A stretch of DNA of 64,000 bases from Streptomyces narbonensis (GCF_014649015.1 NZ_BMSF01000001.1:434001-498000), one strand, 5' to 3'; positions 1 to 9,762 are shown, numbered from the stretch's first letter. Program-made: numbers and translations. The notes: generated by a model from the sequence alone, not told the origin.

Positions 1-2057
1 CGGAAGGCCTCGATGAGCTCGTCCTCGGTGGTCGTGAGCACGCCGGGGGACTCGCCGGGCTCGCCGGAGAGCAGGTCGAAGGTGACGCCGCGGCAGGTCC
101 GGTAGGCCTCCCAGTCGTCGGCGTACGTGACGATCGGCCGGTCGAGGTTGGCGTAGTCGAACATGATCGACGAGTAGTCCGTGACCAGTGCGTCCGCCGC
201 CAGGCAGAGCTCCTCGACGGACGGGTGTCGCGACACGTCGACGAGCGCGCCGCGCTCGGCGAGCGAGTTCAACTCCGGGTCGCTGCCGTAGAAGTAGTGC
301 GCGCGGACCAACAGGACGAAGTCCGGGCCGAGTTCGCGGGCGACGCGGGCCAGGTCCAGCCGGGAGACGAAGGCGTCCTTCTGGTGGTCGCGCACGGTGG
401 GGGCGTACAGGATCGCCGTCTTGTCGTGGGCGATGCCGAGTTCGCCGCGGATCCGGCGGACGTCCGCGGCCGTGGCGCGGTAGTAGACGTCGTTGCGGGG
501 GTAGCCGGTGTTGAGGGTGCGGAAGGCGGCCGGGTAGACCCGCTCCCAGTGCTCCGTGGAGTGCCGGTTGGACGAGACGCTCCAGTCCCAGCGGTCGACG
601 CGCTGCAGCAGCTTGTCGAAGTCCATGCTGCGGGAGACGGCCGGGTAGAACTGCTGGTCCAGGCCCATCCGCTTGAGCGGGGTGCCGTGGTGCGTCTGCA
701 GGTGGATCTGGCCGGGGCGCTTGATCACGGCGTCCGGGAAGTTGACGTTGTTGACCAGGTACTTGGCCCGGGCCATCGCCTTCCAGTAGCCGAAGGTGGC
801 CGGGGCGATCCGCTGGAGGCCGGGCTGAAGGCTGCCGGCGTACTCCTGGTTCACGACCCACACGCCGCGGACGCCGGGCGCGACCCGCTTGGCCGCCTCG
901 TGCACGGCGAGCGGGTTGCAGCCGGGGGTGCGGCCCCAGTAGGCCGAGTACACGGCGAGGTTGTCGTCCACGGGGAGACGGCGCTGCACGGCGTAGTAGG
1001 CGCGCAGGGCCTTGCGGCCGCCCCAGCGCTTGGACCGGCCGAGGGAGCGGATGCTCGCCTCGCGGGTGCCGTTGACGACCTTGAGGCCTTCGAAGCCGGT
1101 GTACGAACCGCTCTTCAGCACCTTGAACTTGAGGCCGAGGATGCCGGGCGGCGGCGTGTAGCCCGCCGGTTCGAGGTCGCGGTAGACCTTGGAGGCCTGC
1201 TTCAGATACGCGCGACGGTGGCCCTTGGGTATGCGGAAGTCCCGGGCGAAGGTGAACAGGAAGTGGGAGATCATCCGCGTGAAGACGGCGCTGCGGTACT
1301 CGTCGAGGCCGGGGCGGCCGTCGAGGTACGCGAAGACCCTGCGGTACTGCTCGAAGATCACGAAGTGCTTGCGCGGGGTGCTGCTGCGCATCGAGCTGCC
1401 GACCCGGCGCTGGCGGTACTCGACGACCACGTACTCCAGGCCGGCGACGCGCTGGGCCGCGGCCATGGACGTGTAGACCATGAGCGCGTCCTCGTACAGG
1501 CCGTCGGTGAAGGCGTAGCCCTCGCCGGTGAAGAAGTCGCGGCGGTAGAGGCGGTTCCAGACGACGGCGAACATCCGCAGCAGTTCGAGGCGGTCGGCGG
1601 GGCGGACGATCTGGTCGCGGATGCCGGCCAGGTACGGGCCGGAGTTGCTGACCTCGACGGCGCCGTCGAAGTGGGTGCGGACGTGGTCGAAGAGGAGGAC
1701 CTCGGGATCCTCGGCCTCGGCGAGCCGGTCCGCCATGGCCTGCAGGGAGCCGGGGCGGATCGAGTCGTCGCCGTCGATGAAGAGCAGGTAGTCGCCGCGG
1801 GCGTGCTCGACGCCGGTGTTGCGCGCGGCGCCTATGCCGCCGTTCTCGGCGCGGTGGACGGCGCGCACGCGCGGGTCGCGCGCGGCGATCTCGTCGATGA
1901 TGGCCCCGCTGCCGTCGAGGGAGCAGTCGTCGACCGCGATGATCTCGAAATCGGGGTAACTCTGCGTAGTCACCGATTCGAGGCACTCGCGGATGTAGCC
2001 CTCGACCCCGTACACCGGGATGATCACGCTGAATCGGGGGGTAGCTGCAGCCGGCAT
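1..2057 (-). CDS. GT2 / CDP-glycerol glycerophosphotransferase fusion (3' end beyond window)
   Basis: Partial: 685 codons are visible and the C-terminus runs off the left edge. The N-terminal ~220 residues are a GT-A family 2 glycosyltransferase (FSVIIPVYGVEGYIRECL, FIDGDDS metal site near residue 96, NRLYRRDFF and GLYEDAL). The C-terminal half is a CDP-glycerol:poly(glycerophosphate) glycerophosphotransferase (THHGTPLKRMG, VTDYSSIMFDYANLDRP). This pairing is typical of teichoic-acid-type wall polymer synthesis: one domain adds a sugar, the other a polyol phosphate, on the inner face of the membrane. ATG at 2057 follows GAGGAGA (2066-2072) with 8-nt spacing. It is divergent from the related gene at 2641. 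The polymer and the transferred sugar cannot be read from sequence. Confidence 0.9.
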   Translation of the reverse strand, partial: MPAAATPRFSVIIPVYGVEGYIRECLESVTTQSYPDFEIIAVDDCSLDGSGAIIDEIAARDPRVRAVHRAENGGIGAARNTGVEHARGDYLLFIDGDDSIRPGSLQAMADRLAEAEDPEVLLFDHVRTHFDGAVEVSNSGPYLAGIRDQIVRPADRLELLRMFAVVWNRLYRRDFFTGEGYAFTDGLYEDALMVYTSMAAAQRVAGLEYVVVEYRQRRVGSSMRSSTPRKHFVIFEQYRRVFAYLDGRPGLDEYRSAVFTRMISHFLFTFARDFRIPKGHRRAYLKQASKVYRDLEPAGYTPPPGILGLKFKVLKSGSYTGFEGLKVVNGTREASIRSLGRSKRWGGRKALRAYYAVQRRLPVDDNLAVYSAYWGRTPGCNPLAVHEAAKRVAPGVRGVWVVNQEYAGSLQPGLQRIAPATFGYWKAMARAKYLVNNVNFPDAVIKRPGQIHLQTHHGTPLKRMGLDQQFYPAVSRSMDFDKLLQRVDRWDWSVSSNRHSTEHWERVYPAAFRTLNTGYPRNDVYYRATAADVRRIRGELGIAHDKTAILYAPTVRDHQKDAFVSRLDLARVARELGPDFVLLVRAHYFYGSDPELNSLAERGALVDVSRHPSVEELCLAADALVTDYSSIMFDYANLDRPIVTYADDWEAYRTCRGVTFDLLSGEPGESPGVLTTTEDELIEAF

Positions 2058-2640
2058 GGCTTGTGTCTCCTCAGTCGAACCGCTCGAACGCAGTATGACA
2101 GGAGGCTTTCCGCACCCCGGAAACCGCGGGCACCCGCGTACGCGGTTAACGCACCCCTCCTCGGGGGCGAGGAGGGGGCCAACGAGGGGCGAACGGCCGA
2201 ATTGCGGATCGTCTACCCTGGAGTGCTGCGGCGGTCGGGGGCCGCCGCACAGTCATGCAGGCAGATGGACCGGTGAAGAATGTCCCGAGTGGCCCTGGTG
2301 GTCCACAAACGTCACGCGCGCTCCCGCATGCCGGGGCGCGCGGAAACGGTCCTGCGCTCTTCTGTGTCACTGGTCACGAATCCCCCGGTCACGGTGCCGG
2401 CGCGGGTCCGCTTCCTTCCGGGGTGGGCCGAAGGCAGGCAGCTAAGCTGCGGACCGGGTACCGGGACAAGTACTGCAGTTCGACGGCGGGCGTGCGGCCC
2501 AGCACGTCGCCCGGCGGATCTTGCTCGGAGGGTGGAGACGCCTCCCGACGACCCGCCGGAAAACCCCTAGCACGCCCCGTCACCCCTCAGGCGCTCGAGT
2601 TCGTCGAGCGGGTCTGAACCAGAAAGGAACGCAGAACTTC
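2058..2640. other. 583-bp divergent intergenic region with hairpins
   Basis: No convincing gene lies between the two divergent glycerophosphotransferase genes. It holds a perfect 10-bp hairpin (2154-2163 with 2168-2177, loop GGGG), a shorter one just before it (2122-2128 with 2141-2147) and an 8-bp GC hairpin near 2225-2250. -10-like hexamers are TACCCT (2214-2219) and TAAGCT (2443-2448) on the + strand. If the second is used, the gene at 2641 has a leader of nearly 190 nt. The short ORFs here have poor codon bias. Confidence 0.5.
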
Positions 2641-5600
2641 ATGGCACCCCGGCTCAGCGTCATCGTCCCGATCTACAACGTGGCGGAGTACCTCCCCGCC
2701 TGCCTCAACTCCTTGGCCGTGCAGACCTTCCAGGACCTGGAAGTTCTCATGATCGACGACGGCTCCACCGACGACTCCAACGCCATCGCGGCGGAGTTCG
2801 CGGAGCAGGACGCCCGTTTCCGGCTGATACGCAAGGAGAACGCCGGCCTGGGTGCGGCCCGCAACACGGGACTCGACAACCTGGCGCCGGAGAGCGAGTT
2901 CGTCACCTACGTCGACAGTGACGACATGATCCCGCCGGACGCCTTCCGGCTCATGATCAGCAGCCTGGACGAGACCGGCTCCTCCTTCGCCACGGGCAAC
3001 GTGGAGCACATCAACTCCACCCGGATCTGGCAGTCCCCGATGCACCGGTTCCTGTCCCGGGGCGCGGTGCAGAAGACGCACGTCACGAGGAAGCGCAACC
3101 TCCTGACGGACCGCCTCGCCTGCAACAAGGTCTTCCGCCGCGACTTCTGGGAGCAGCACGGACTGCGCTTCCCCGAGGGCGTGCTGTACGAGGACACCCC
3201 GGTCATCGTCCCGGCCCAGTTCCTCGCCGAGTCCGTCGACATCATCAGCGAGCCCTGCTACTACTGGCGCCTGCGCGAGGGCGAGGCGAACCCCTCGATC
3301 ACCCAGCGCCGCAACGAGCCCAAGGCCGCCCGGGACCGCGCGACCGGCGTCGAGCACGTCAGCCGCTTCTTCGCCGAGCAGAACGACCCCGCCGCCGACG
3401 CGATGAAGCTCGCGTACGACAAGACCGTCCTCACCGGCGACCTGCGCATCTTCCTCAACGTGATGCCCGAGGGCGACGAGGAGTACCGCGCCGAGTTCCT
3501 GCGCGTGGCGAACAAGTTCCTCGACCAGATCGACTTCAAGCTGATCAACACGCTGCCCACGGCGCTCCGCGTCAAGTGGCTGCTGGTCCGCAAGCACGCC
3601 GCGAACGAGCTGGTCGACTTCATCGAGGCCGAGCGCCTCGGCGAGCCCGTCGGGCTCGACGGCGTCGTCCGCAAGTACGCCCGGTACTCGGCGCTGGAAG
3701 ACCGCGGCGACCTCGTGCCCAAGAAGCTCCTGCGCGTCGACAAGGACCTCCAGCTCCGCTCCCCGCTGGACGATCTGACCTGGGAGGACGGCAAGCTGAG
3801 GCTGTCCGGCCACGCCTGGATCGACCGCGTCGACCAGACGGGCAAGCGCAGCGTCGTCAAGCTGCTCCAGCTGAAGAAGGACGGCACCCAGCGCCGCGTC
3901 CTCGTCCCGCTGGGCAACATCTTCGCCCCCGAGGCCACCACCGCCTCCGGCCACAAGGGCCGGGGCCACAGCTTCGACTGGGCCGGCTGGGAGACCGTCA
4001 TCGACCCCGCCCGGTTCCGCAAGGGCGGCAAGTGGCAGGAGGGCCTCTGGCACGTCGGCATGCGCGTCATGTCCGGTGGCCTCGTGCGCTCCCGCTCCGT
4101 GCACTCGTACGGCACGGACCGCCTGACCTACCCGCCGTACCAGTGGCTCGACGACGACTTCCGGATGGTCCCCGAGATCCGGCGCGCCGCGCTCAAGCTG
4201 CGCATCGAGAAGGTTCCGGTCGTCGTCACCGGCTTCGAGCCCTCCGGCGACGAGATCGTCGTCGACGCCGTCTTCCGCGAGACCTTCGCCGCGGACACCG
4301 AGATCATCCTCCGGGTCGGCAACCAGAACAGCGGTGAGGTGTTCACCTACCCGGCCGAGGTCCTCGGCGTCACCGGCGGGCACACGCAGCTGCGGATCCG
4401 CGTTCCCCTGCGTGACATAGCCCTGCTGCCGGAGCACCAGGACAGCGCCGAGGCCGCGGCCGGTGGCGGTTCCGACGCCGCGAAGACGATGCGCCGCAAC
4501 TGGAGCACCCAGATACGGGTCACGGAGCCGGGCGCGAAGCAGCGCACCGTCAAGGTCGTCGTCAAGGACGGCGTGCCGGACCTCCAGGTCCGCCTGCCCG
4601 CCGAGTTCGGCGAGGAGGCCATGCAGAACGAGGTGGCCGTCCTCTCCGGAGCCAACGGCTACCTGAAGTTCTCCGGCCGCCCGCTGCGCGCCCGCATCAC
4701 CGGCGTCGCCTTCGCCGACGGGACGTTCCTCATCCGCGGCGCCGCCCCCGTGGACCTGACGGACCACCACCTGGTCGTCAGTGCCAAGGGCCGCTTCGAC
4801 GAGCGGAAGGTCCCGATCAACGTCCTGCCGGACGGCTCCTTCGAGGCCTCCTTCCGCCCCGCCACGATGACGGGCACCAACAACAGGCTGCCGCTCAAGG
4901 CCGGCCGCTGGGTGCTCCGCCTGGAGTCCTCCGACGAGGAGCGGGAGCAGTCCCTGCCGCTCGTCGTGGACCGCCTCGCCGGGCCCCGGTTCCCGCTGGA
5001 GGGCTCGCACAACGGCCGCGACTACCGGCTCGAGTGCCACTGGCAGGACCACCCGCAGCTCAACTGCCTGCCCGACCTCAACGACATGGAGCGCGGCGCC
5101 AACCGCCAGTACCAGCTGCGTCACGAGGTCTACGAGCGCGGCCGCGAGCTGCCGCTGCGCGACGAGGTCCTGTACATCAGCTACAACGGCAAGCAGTTCT
5201 CGGACAGCCCGCGCGCCGTCCACGAGGAGCTGCTGCGCCGCGGCGCCGACGTGAAGCACCGGTGGCTGGTCCGCGACGGCCAGGTCGAGCTCCCGGACAC
5301 CCTCGAAGCGGTCCGCTTCCAGGGCGCCGACTGGTACGACGCGCTGGCGCGCTCGCGCTACATCATCACCAACGCCCACCTCCCGCACTGGATCAAGCGG
5401 CGGCCGGGACAGGTGATCGTGCAGGCCTGGCACGGCACGATGCTCAAGAAGATCGGCCTCGACATCGAGGCGCCGAAGTTCGACCCGAACTACCACGAGC
5501 GCCTGGTCCAGGAAGCGGCGAACTGGAACATCCTCGTCTCGTCGAACCGTTTCAGCACGCCCATCCTCAAGCGGGCCATGGGCTACAACGGCCTGATCGC

Positions 5601-6255
5601 CGAGACGGGCTACCCGCGCAACGACTACCTGTACTCCGAGGACCGCGACGAGCGGGCCAAGGAGGTCAAGGCGCGCCTCGGACTGCCGGAGGGCAAGAAG
5701 GTCGTGCTGTACGCGCCGACCTGGCGCGACGACCTCTCGCACGCCCGCGGCCAGTTCAAGTTCGACCTCCGGGTCGACCTGGAGGACGCCCGCCGCCGCC
5801 TCGGGGACGACCACGTCTTCCTCGTCCGGCGCCACTCGAACATCGTGGACAGCATCCCGGGCGCCGGGAACGGCTTCGTCTTCGACGTCTCCGAGTACCC
5901 GGACATCGCGGACCTGTACCTGGCCGCCGACATCATGATCACGGACTACTCGTCGGTCATGTTCGACTACGCGCACCTGCGTCGGCCGATGCTCTTCTTC
6001 ACGTACGACCTCGAGCACTACCGTGACCGGCTGCGCGGGTTCTACTTCGACTTCGAGCAGGACGCCCCGGGTCCGCTGGTCGAGACCTCGGACGACCTGA
6101 TCCAGGCCATCCGGGAGATCGACGAGGTCGCGGTCGAGTACCAGGAGAAGTACGACGAGTTCCACCACCAGTTCTGCGACCTCGACGACGGCCACGCGGC
6201 CGGCCGGGTCGCCGACCTGATGTTCAAGATCGCCGAGGAGGGCGCCCCGCTGTAG
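2641..6255 (+). CDS. GT2 / CDP-glycerol glycerophosphotransferase, 1204 aa, with large middle region
   Basis: Three-part protein. Residues 1 to ~230 are a GT2 domain (LSVIVPIYNVAEYLPACL, YVDSDDM near residue 92, CNKVFRRDFWEQHGLRFPEG, YEDT), resembling the TarS-like sugar transferases of wall teichoic acid. Residues ~400-800 are beta-rich and low in known motifs (LRLSGHAWID, TFLIRGAAPV), probably Ig-like accessory modules. Residues ~830-1195 are a CDP-glycerol glycerophosphotransferase domain (QAWHGTMLKKIG near 927, MITDYSSVMFDYAHLRRP near 1100). The start is the ATG at 2641 behind AAAGGAACG; the frame is open further upstream but with no ribosome site. A strong bidirectional terminator follows. 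The family is secure; substrate is not. Confidence 0.93.
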   Translation: MAPRLSVIVPIYNVAEYLPACLNSLAVQTFQDLEVLMIDDGSTDDSNAIAAEFAEQDARFRLIRKENAGLGAARNTGLDNLAPESEFVTYVDSDDMIPPDAFRLMISSLDETGSSFATGNVEHINSTRIWQSPMHRFLSRGAVQKTHVTRKRNLLTDRLACNKVFRRDFWEQHGLRFPEGVLYEDTPVIVPAQFLAESVDIISEPCYYWRLREGEANPSITQRRNEPKAARDRATGVEHVSRFFAEQNDPAADAMKLAYDKTVLTGDLRIFLNVMPEGDEEYRAEFLRVANKFLDQIDFKLINTLPTALRVKWLLVRKHAANELVDFIEAERLGEPVGLDGVVRKYARYSALEDRGDLVPKKLLRVDKDLQLRSPLDDLTWEDGKLRLSGHAWIDRVDQTGKRSVVKLLQLKKDGTQRRVLVPLGNIFAPEATTASGHKGRGHSFDWAGWETVIDPARFRKGGKWQEGLWHVGMRVMSGGLVRSRSVHSYGTDRLTYPPYQWLDDDFRMVPEIRRAALKLRIEKVPVVVTGFEPSGDEIVVDAVFRETFAADTEIILRVGNQNSGEVFTYPAEVLGVTGGHTQLRIRVPLRDIALLPEHQDSAEAAAGGGSDAAKTMRRNWSTQIRVTEPGAKQRTVKVVVKDGVPDLQVRLPAEFGEEAMQNEVAVLSGANGYLKFSGRPLRARITGVAFADGTFLIRGAAPVDLTDHHLVVSAKGRFDERKVPINVLPDGSFEASFRPATMTGTNNRLPLKAGRWVLRLESSDEEREQSLPLVVDRLAGPRFPLEGSHNGRDYRLECHWQDHPQLNCLPDLNDMERGANRQYQLRHEVYERGRELPLRDEVLYISYNGKQFSDSPRAVHEELLRRGADVKHRWLVRDGQVELPDTLEAVRFQGADWYDALARSRYIITNAHLPHWIKRRPGQVIVQAWHGTMLKKIGLDIEAPKFDPNYHERLVQEAANWNILVSSNRFSTPILKRAMGYNGLIAETGYPRNDYLYSEDRDERAKEVKARLGLPEGKKVVLYAPTWRDDLSHARGQFKFDLRVDLEDARRRLGDDHVFLVRRHSNIVDSIPGAGNGFVFDVSEYPDIADLYLAADIMITDYSSVMFDYAHLRRPMLFFTYDLEHYRDRLRGFYFDFEQDAPGPLVETSDDLIQAIREIDEVAVEYQEKYDEFHHQFCDLDDGHAAGRVADLMFKIAEEGAPL

Positions 6256-6278
6256 GCGGTGCCCCCCGGGCGTACGAG

Positions 6279-6320
6279 AAGAGCCCCGGTCCGCAGGTCT
6301 CCCTGCGGACCGGGGCTCTT
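6279..6320. terminator. Bidirectional terminator between convergent genes
   Basis: Perfect 18-bp stem (6279-6296 with 6303-6320), 6-nt loop, A's on the left arm and T's on the right, so it can serve both the gene ending at 6255 and the opposite-strand gene ending at 6401. Confidence 0.9.
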
Positions 6321-6400
6321 TCGTGCGGGCCGGGCATGTGCGAGCCGGGCTCCTCGTGCGGGCCGGACCCCGTCGCGCGGGCCCGGCTACCGCCCTCCGG

Positions 6401-8437
6401 TCACTTCTTGTCGATGATCTTCAGCGAGAGCTGGCCGTTGCTGGAGAAGTACGGGCGCAGCTCGCTCCGGGCGCCGGTGACGGCCGTGACGGCGGCGGTG
6501 GGGACAGCCGCCAGCCGGTTGCGCCAGCCGCTCTTCGGCTTGGTGTCCACGGAGGCGGCAGGGACCGGAGCGCCGGACTGGCTCACCACCGGGTACGGGA
6601 AGGTGAAGACGTCCATCGGGACGAGCACGTCGGTGGCCAGCTTGCAGACGCGGATCCGGGCGGACTCCTGGTCCGGCAGCAGCCAGAGGTCCCAGACGTC
6701 CTCGGCGCCGTTCTCGTGGAGGCGGGCCGCGGCGGCGTTGTCCAGGGAGGCCGTGAAGCGTCCGTCGGCGCCGGGCTTCACCGGGAAGGTGAAGTTCCGG
6801 TCGGCCTCCTTGCGGTGCACGGCCTCGATGACGCTGTCCTTGCCGGGCTCGACGCCCCAGGCCGCGGCGTCGATCACGATCGCGGTGGCGCCGGCGTGCA
6901 GGGCCGCCACCTCGACGTGCTGGGCGCGCACCCGGCTCTGCACCCGCAGGGTGCCGTCCGTGTGGGCGTGCGGCAGCAGCACGGACAGGGCGGGGCCCTC
7001 GGTGCGGGGCAGCTTCAGCGACAGGATCTGAAGGGTGTCGCAGCCGGCCGAGCGCAGCGGCAGGTCGAAGCCGGCGGCGCGGATCTCCAGCTGCCAGTCG
7101 CCCTCGACGAGCTTGCCGAGCGCGGGGACCAGCGCCTCCTCGCCGACGAAGGGGACGACGACCTCGTCGGCCTTCTTGCGGATGTCCTTGCACACCAGCC
7201 GGGCGTCGCTGTCGGCGGGCAGCCCGGCGATCCGCACCCGGACGTCGCCCTGCGGGGTGACCACGGCGGCGGCCGAGCGGGGGATGGCCCGGCGGGCCCG
7301 CATGGTCTCCACGAGCTGCTCGAAGCGGGCGGCGGTCTCGGCCTCCTGGAAGCGGACCACGTTGGTCACCGCGGCGGCGGCCATCTTCCGGCGCAGGTCC
7401 TCGTCGGAGATCAGCTTCTCGATGTGCTCGGCGAGCGCCTGCTTGTCGCCGAGCGGCACGACGTAGCCGTCCTCGCCCTGCCTGATGATGTTGCGCGGGC
7501 CGTGCGGCGCGTCGTAGCAGATCGCCGGCAGGCCGGCGGCCATCGCCTCGACCGTGACGTTGCCGAAGGCCTCCAGGTGGGAGGGGAGGACGAAGACGGA
7601 CGCCTTGGCGAACTCCGGGGTGACGGGCGTGGCAGGGCCCATCAGGAAGATCTGGTTGTTGCTGTCCGTCTCGTCGATCTTCTTGCGCAGGTTGGCGCGC
7701 TCGGGACCGGAGCCGTAGATCCGCAGGCTCCAGTCCGGGTGGCGCGGCGCCACGGTGGAGAACGCCTCGATCAGGTCGCCGAAGCCCTTGTGGGTCTTCA
7801 GCAGGCCCGCGGTGACGACGATCTTGTTGTCACCGGTGGACATCTGGCCCTCGTGGGCCGGGATGCAGTTGGGCATCGGGGAGAGCAGGTGGCTCACGGC
7901 GGGGACGACCCCGGCGATGGTCCGGCACTCGTCCGGCGTCGGCGCGGTGATCGCGTCCATCTTCGGGTACGCGTCCCGGAAGAGGGCGTCCCGGATGTGC
8001 GGGCCGTAGCGCGCGGGCCGCGAGTGCTCCATCGCGACCTTGAGGAAGTCGCGGTCCGAGTAGGCCAGCATGATGGTGATCTTGGGGTTGTTGCTGACCA
8101 CGACGTCGGCGTCGGTCGTGGCCAGGTACTGCATCAGCCGCTTCTCGGCCAGCCGGCTGATCCACGGCTTCTTGTCCGTCGGCTCGTTCGGGTAGATGTG
8201 CGGGAAGACCTCGATCGCCGGGTCGTCGCCGTCGTACGTGTGGGAGTGCTTCCGCATGTCGCTGAGGGCCAGGGTCTTCACCCGCGGATCGAGCGGGAAG
8301 AACGCCTGGTCGCGGTTGCGGCGGAGGGAGACCAGCTCGACCTCGTGGTCATCCGCGAGCGCCTTGGCCAGGTTGTGGATGGCGCTGACCACGCCGCCGA
8401 TGTGACAGCGGTCAACCAGCAGGAAGGATATTTTCAT
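6401..8437 (-). CDS. GT4 glycosyltransferase with C-terminal accessory region, 678 aa
   Basis: The N-terminal ~400 residues are a GT-B fold family 4 glycosyltransferase: MKISFLLVDRCHIGG at the start, a donor-site region with IYGSGPERANL, and the EAFGNVTVEAMAAG element near residue 292 (the E-x7-E region). It should transfer a nucleotide-activated sugar to a wall or lipid-linked acceptor. About 280 further residues follow with no recognised motif, rich in beta-type segments, similar in style to the middle region of the gene at 2641. ATG at 8437 is preferred over TTG at 8449 because GAGG sits just upstream of it. Convergent with 2641-6255, so grouped with the wall-polymer genes by location and family. 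Confidence 0.88.
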   Translation of the reverse strand: MKISFLLVDRCHIGGVVSAIHNLAKALADDHEVELVSLRRNRDQAFFPLDPRVKTLALSDMRKHSHTYDGDDPAIEVFPHIYPNEPTDKKPWISRLAEKRLMQYLATTDADVVVSNNPKITIMLAYSDRDFLKVAMEHSRPARYGPHIRDALFRDAYPKMDAITAPTPDECRTIAGVVPAVSHLLSPMPNCIPAHEGQMSTGDNKIVVTAGLLKTHKGFGDLIEAFSTVAPRHPDWSLRIYGSGPERANLRKKIDETDSNNQIFLMGPATPVTPEFAKASVFVLPSHLEAFGNVTVEAMAAGLPAICYDAPHGPRNIIRQGEDGYVVPLGDKQALAEHIEKLISDEDLRRKMAAAAVTNVVRFQEAETAARFEQLVETMRARRAIPRSAAAVVTPQGDVRVRIAGLPADSDARLVCKDIRKKADEVVVPFVGEEALVPALGKLVEGDWQLEIRAAGFDLPLRSAGCDTLQILSLKLPRTEGPALSVLLPHAHTDGTLRVQSRVRAQHVEVAALHAGATAIVIDAAAWGVEPGKDSVIEAVHRKEADRNFTFPVKPGADGRFTASLDNAAAARLHENGAEDVWDLWLLPDQESARIRVCKLATDVLVPMDVFTFPYPVVSQSGAPVPAASVDTKPKSGWRNRLAAVPTAAVTAVTGARSELRPYFSSNGQLSLKIIDKK

Positions 8438-8529
8438 ACCGAGCCTCAACGTGTCCTGGGTTAGGTGGGGGGATGCGCAAGGTGTGTGGGGGAGCGGGCG
8501 TCGGCACCTAGGCTACGGGGCCTCCCCGT

Positions 8530-8577
8530 GAGGCGGTGCCGAACAGTCCGGATGAGGCGGTGCCGAACACTCCGGAT
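8530..8577. repeat. Two tandem 24-bp repeats in divergent promoter region
   Basis: Two consecutive 24-bp units (8530-8553, 8554-8577) differing at one base. A -10-like TAGGCT lies just before them at 8509-8514. They could be an operator; they would also read as an in-frame 8-residue repeat if the downstream gene began at GTG 8536. Confidence 0.7.
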
Positions 8578-8625
8578 CCCGCCGGCGAGGTGAACCGCGC
8601 GCGGGGCTTTTGCGTCTCCCGACAC

Positions 8626-9762
8626 ATGCACCTGGAGAAAGCGGCCCCCGGCCCGGCACCCGAAGGCTGCCTGACCGCGGCGATCAGGATCCCCGTACGG
8701 ATCGTGGTGCTGGTCGTCGTCGTCCCCGTGCGCCTCGTCTGGGACGCGCTCGTCCTGTGCGGCACCTTCCTGGGCCGCGTGCTGCTGCGCCCGCTCGGCC
8801 GGGCCTACGACTGGCTCCACGAGAACGTGCTCGCGCCCGTCGGCCGAGCCGTCGCCCGGACGGCCGAAGCCCTCGCCACGGCGACGTGGTGGCTGGTCAA
8901 GGCCGTCCTCTACTGGCCCTGGCTCGGCCTGTGGCGCCACGTCCTCGTACCGCTCGCCGTCCACCTGATCGCCGCCCCGGTCGCCTGGCTGTACCGCGCC
9001 GTCCTGACACCGGTCGGGCACGGCCTCGCCCGCGCGTCGGCCTGGCTGTACGCCCGGCTCCTCGCACCGCTCGGCCGCGGCACCGCCCTCACGCTGTGGG
9101 CGGTGCTCGTCTGGCCGTGGACCGCGCTGTGGCGGTACGTGGCCGTGCCGCTGGCCTCGGGGACGTACCGGTACGTCCTCACGCCGCTCGGCCACGGCCT
9201 CGCCTGGATCGGAAGGGGCGCCGCCTGGCTCCTGAAGGGCCTCGCGACCGGCCTGATGTGGCTCGGGAAGGTCCTCGTCGTCGTCCCCGCCGTCTTCCTG
9301 TACCGCTGGGTGCTCACCCCCGTCGGACGGGTCCTCGCGGTGATCGGCCGTGAGGTCGCCGCCGCCCTCGCCATCGGCTGGCGTATGGCCGGGTACATCT
9401 CCCTGGCGGTCGGCCGCGCCCTGAAATGGCTCGCGTGGAACCTGCTCGGCCGCCCCGTGAGCTGGTTCTACCGGAGCGTGTGCACCCCGGTCGGCCACTT
9501 CGTCCGCGACGCCGTGTGGCGGCCCGCGAAGCAGGTCGCCGTGGAGACCGGACGGGCGGTCCGCGGAGCCCTCGCCTCGGCACGGGAGACCGTGCGCCGG
9601 GCACGCCGCGACGCGTGGCACGCCCTCGTCGGCGGGGAGCGGCGGCCCGAGCCTGTGAACGCTCCACAGGGTCAGGCGCGTAACCTGGGAGGTGCTGCAC
9701 CACGACAGACCGTTCCCGGCATGGTGGCCGAGGCCGAGATCTCCCTGCACAAGCGGGGGTGA
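8626..9762 (+). CDS. Unknown membrane-associated protein built of degenerate repeats
   Basis: About 378 aa, family not recognised. The body is a run of hydrophobic/amphipathic segments with a recurring pattern of aromatic-basic residues followed by V-L-x-P-V-G-H/R-x-L-A (for example YRAVLTPVGHGLA, YRYVLTPLGHGLA, YRWVLTPVGRVLA), about six copies spaced roughly 30-60 residues. The C-terminus is basic and coil-like. Tryptophan is frequent. No catalytic motif is visible. The start is uncertain: ATG 8626 is chosen because codon use degrades upstream, but GTG 8590 and GTG 8536 are in frame. It lies just upstream of the TIGR03936-type gene and could be cotranscribed with it. Confidence 0.7.
   Translation: MHLEKAAPGPAPEGCLTAAIRIPVRIVVLVVVVPVRLVWDALVLCGTFLGRVLLRPLGRAYDWLHENVLAPVGRAVARTAEALATATWWLVKAVLYWPWLGLWRHVLVPLAVHLIAAPVAWLYRAVLTPVGHGLARASAWLYARLLAPLGRGTALTLWAVLVWPWTALWRYVAVPLASGTYRYVLTPLGHGLAWIGRGAAWLLKGLATGLMWLGKVLVVVPAVFLYRWVLTPVGRVLAVIGREVAAALAIGWRMAGYISLAVGRALKWLAWNLLGRPVSWFYRSVCTPVGHFVRDAVWRPAKQVAVETGRAVRGALASARETVRRARRDAWHALVGGERRPEPVNAPQGQARNLGGAAPRQTVPGMVAEAEISLHKRG

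Noticed and set aside
225..2276. 683-aa open frame on the plus strand
   Set aside because: Antisense of the glycosyltransferase at 1-2057, whose motifs are unambiguous.
2587..6195. 1202-aa open frame on the minus strand
   Set aside because: Shadow of the 1204-aa glycerophosphotransferase; no recognisable fold.
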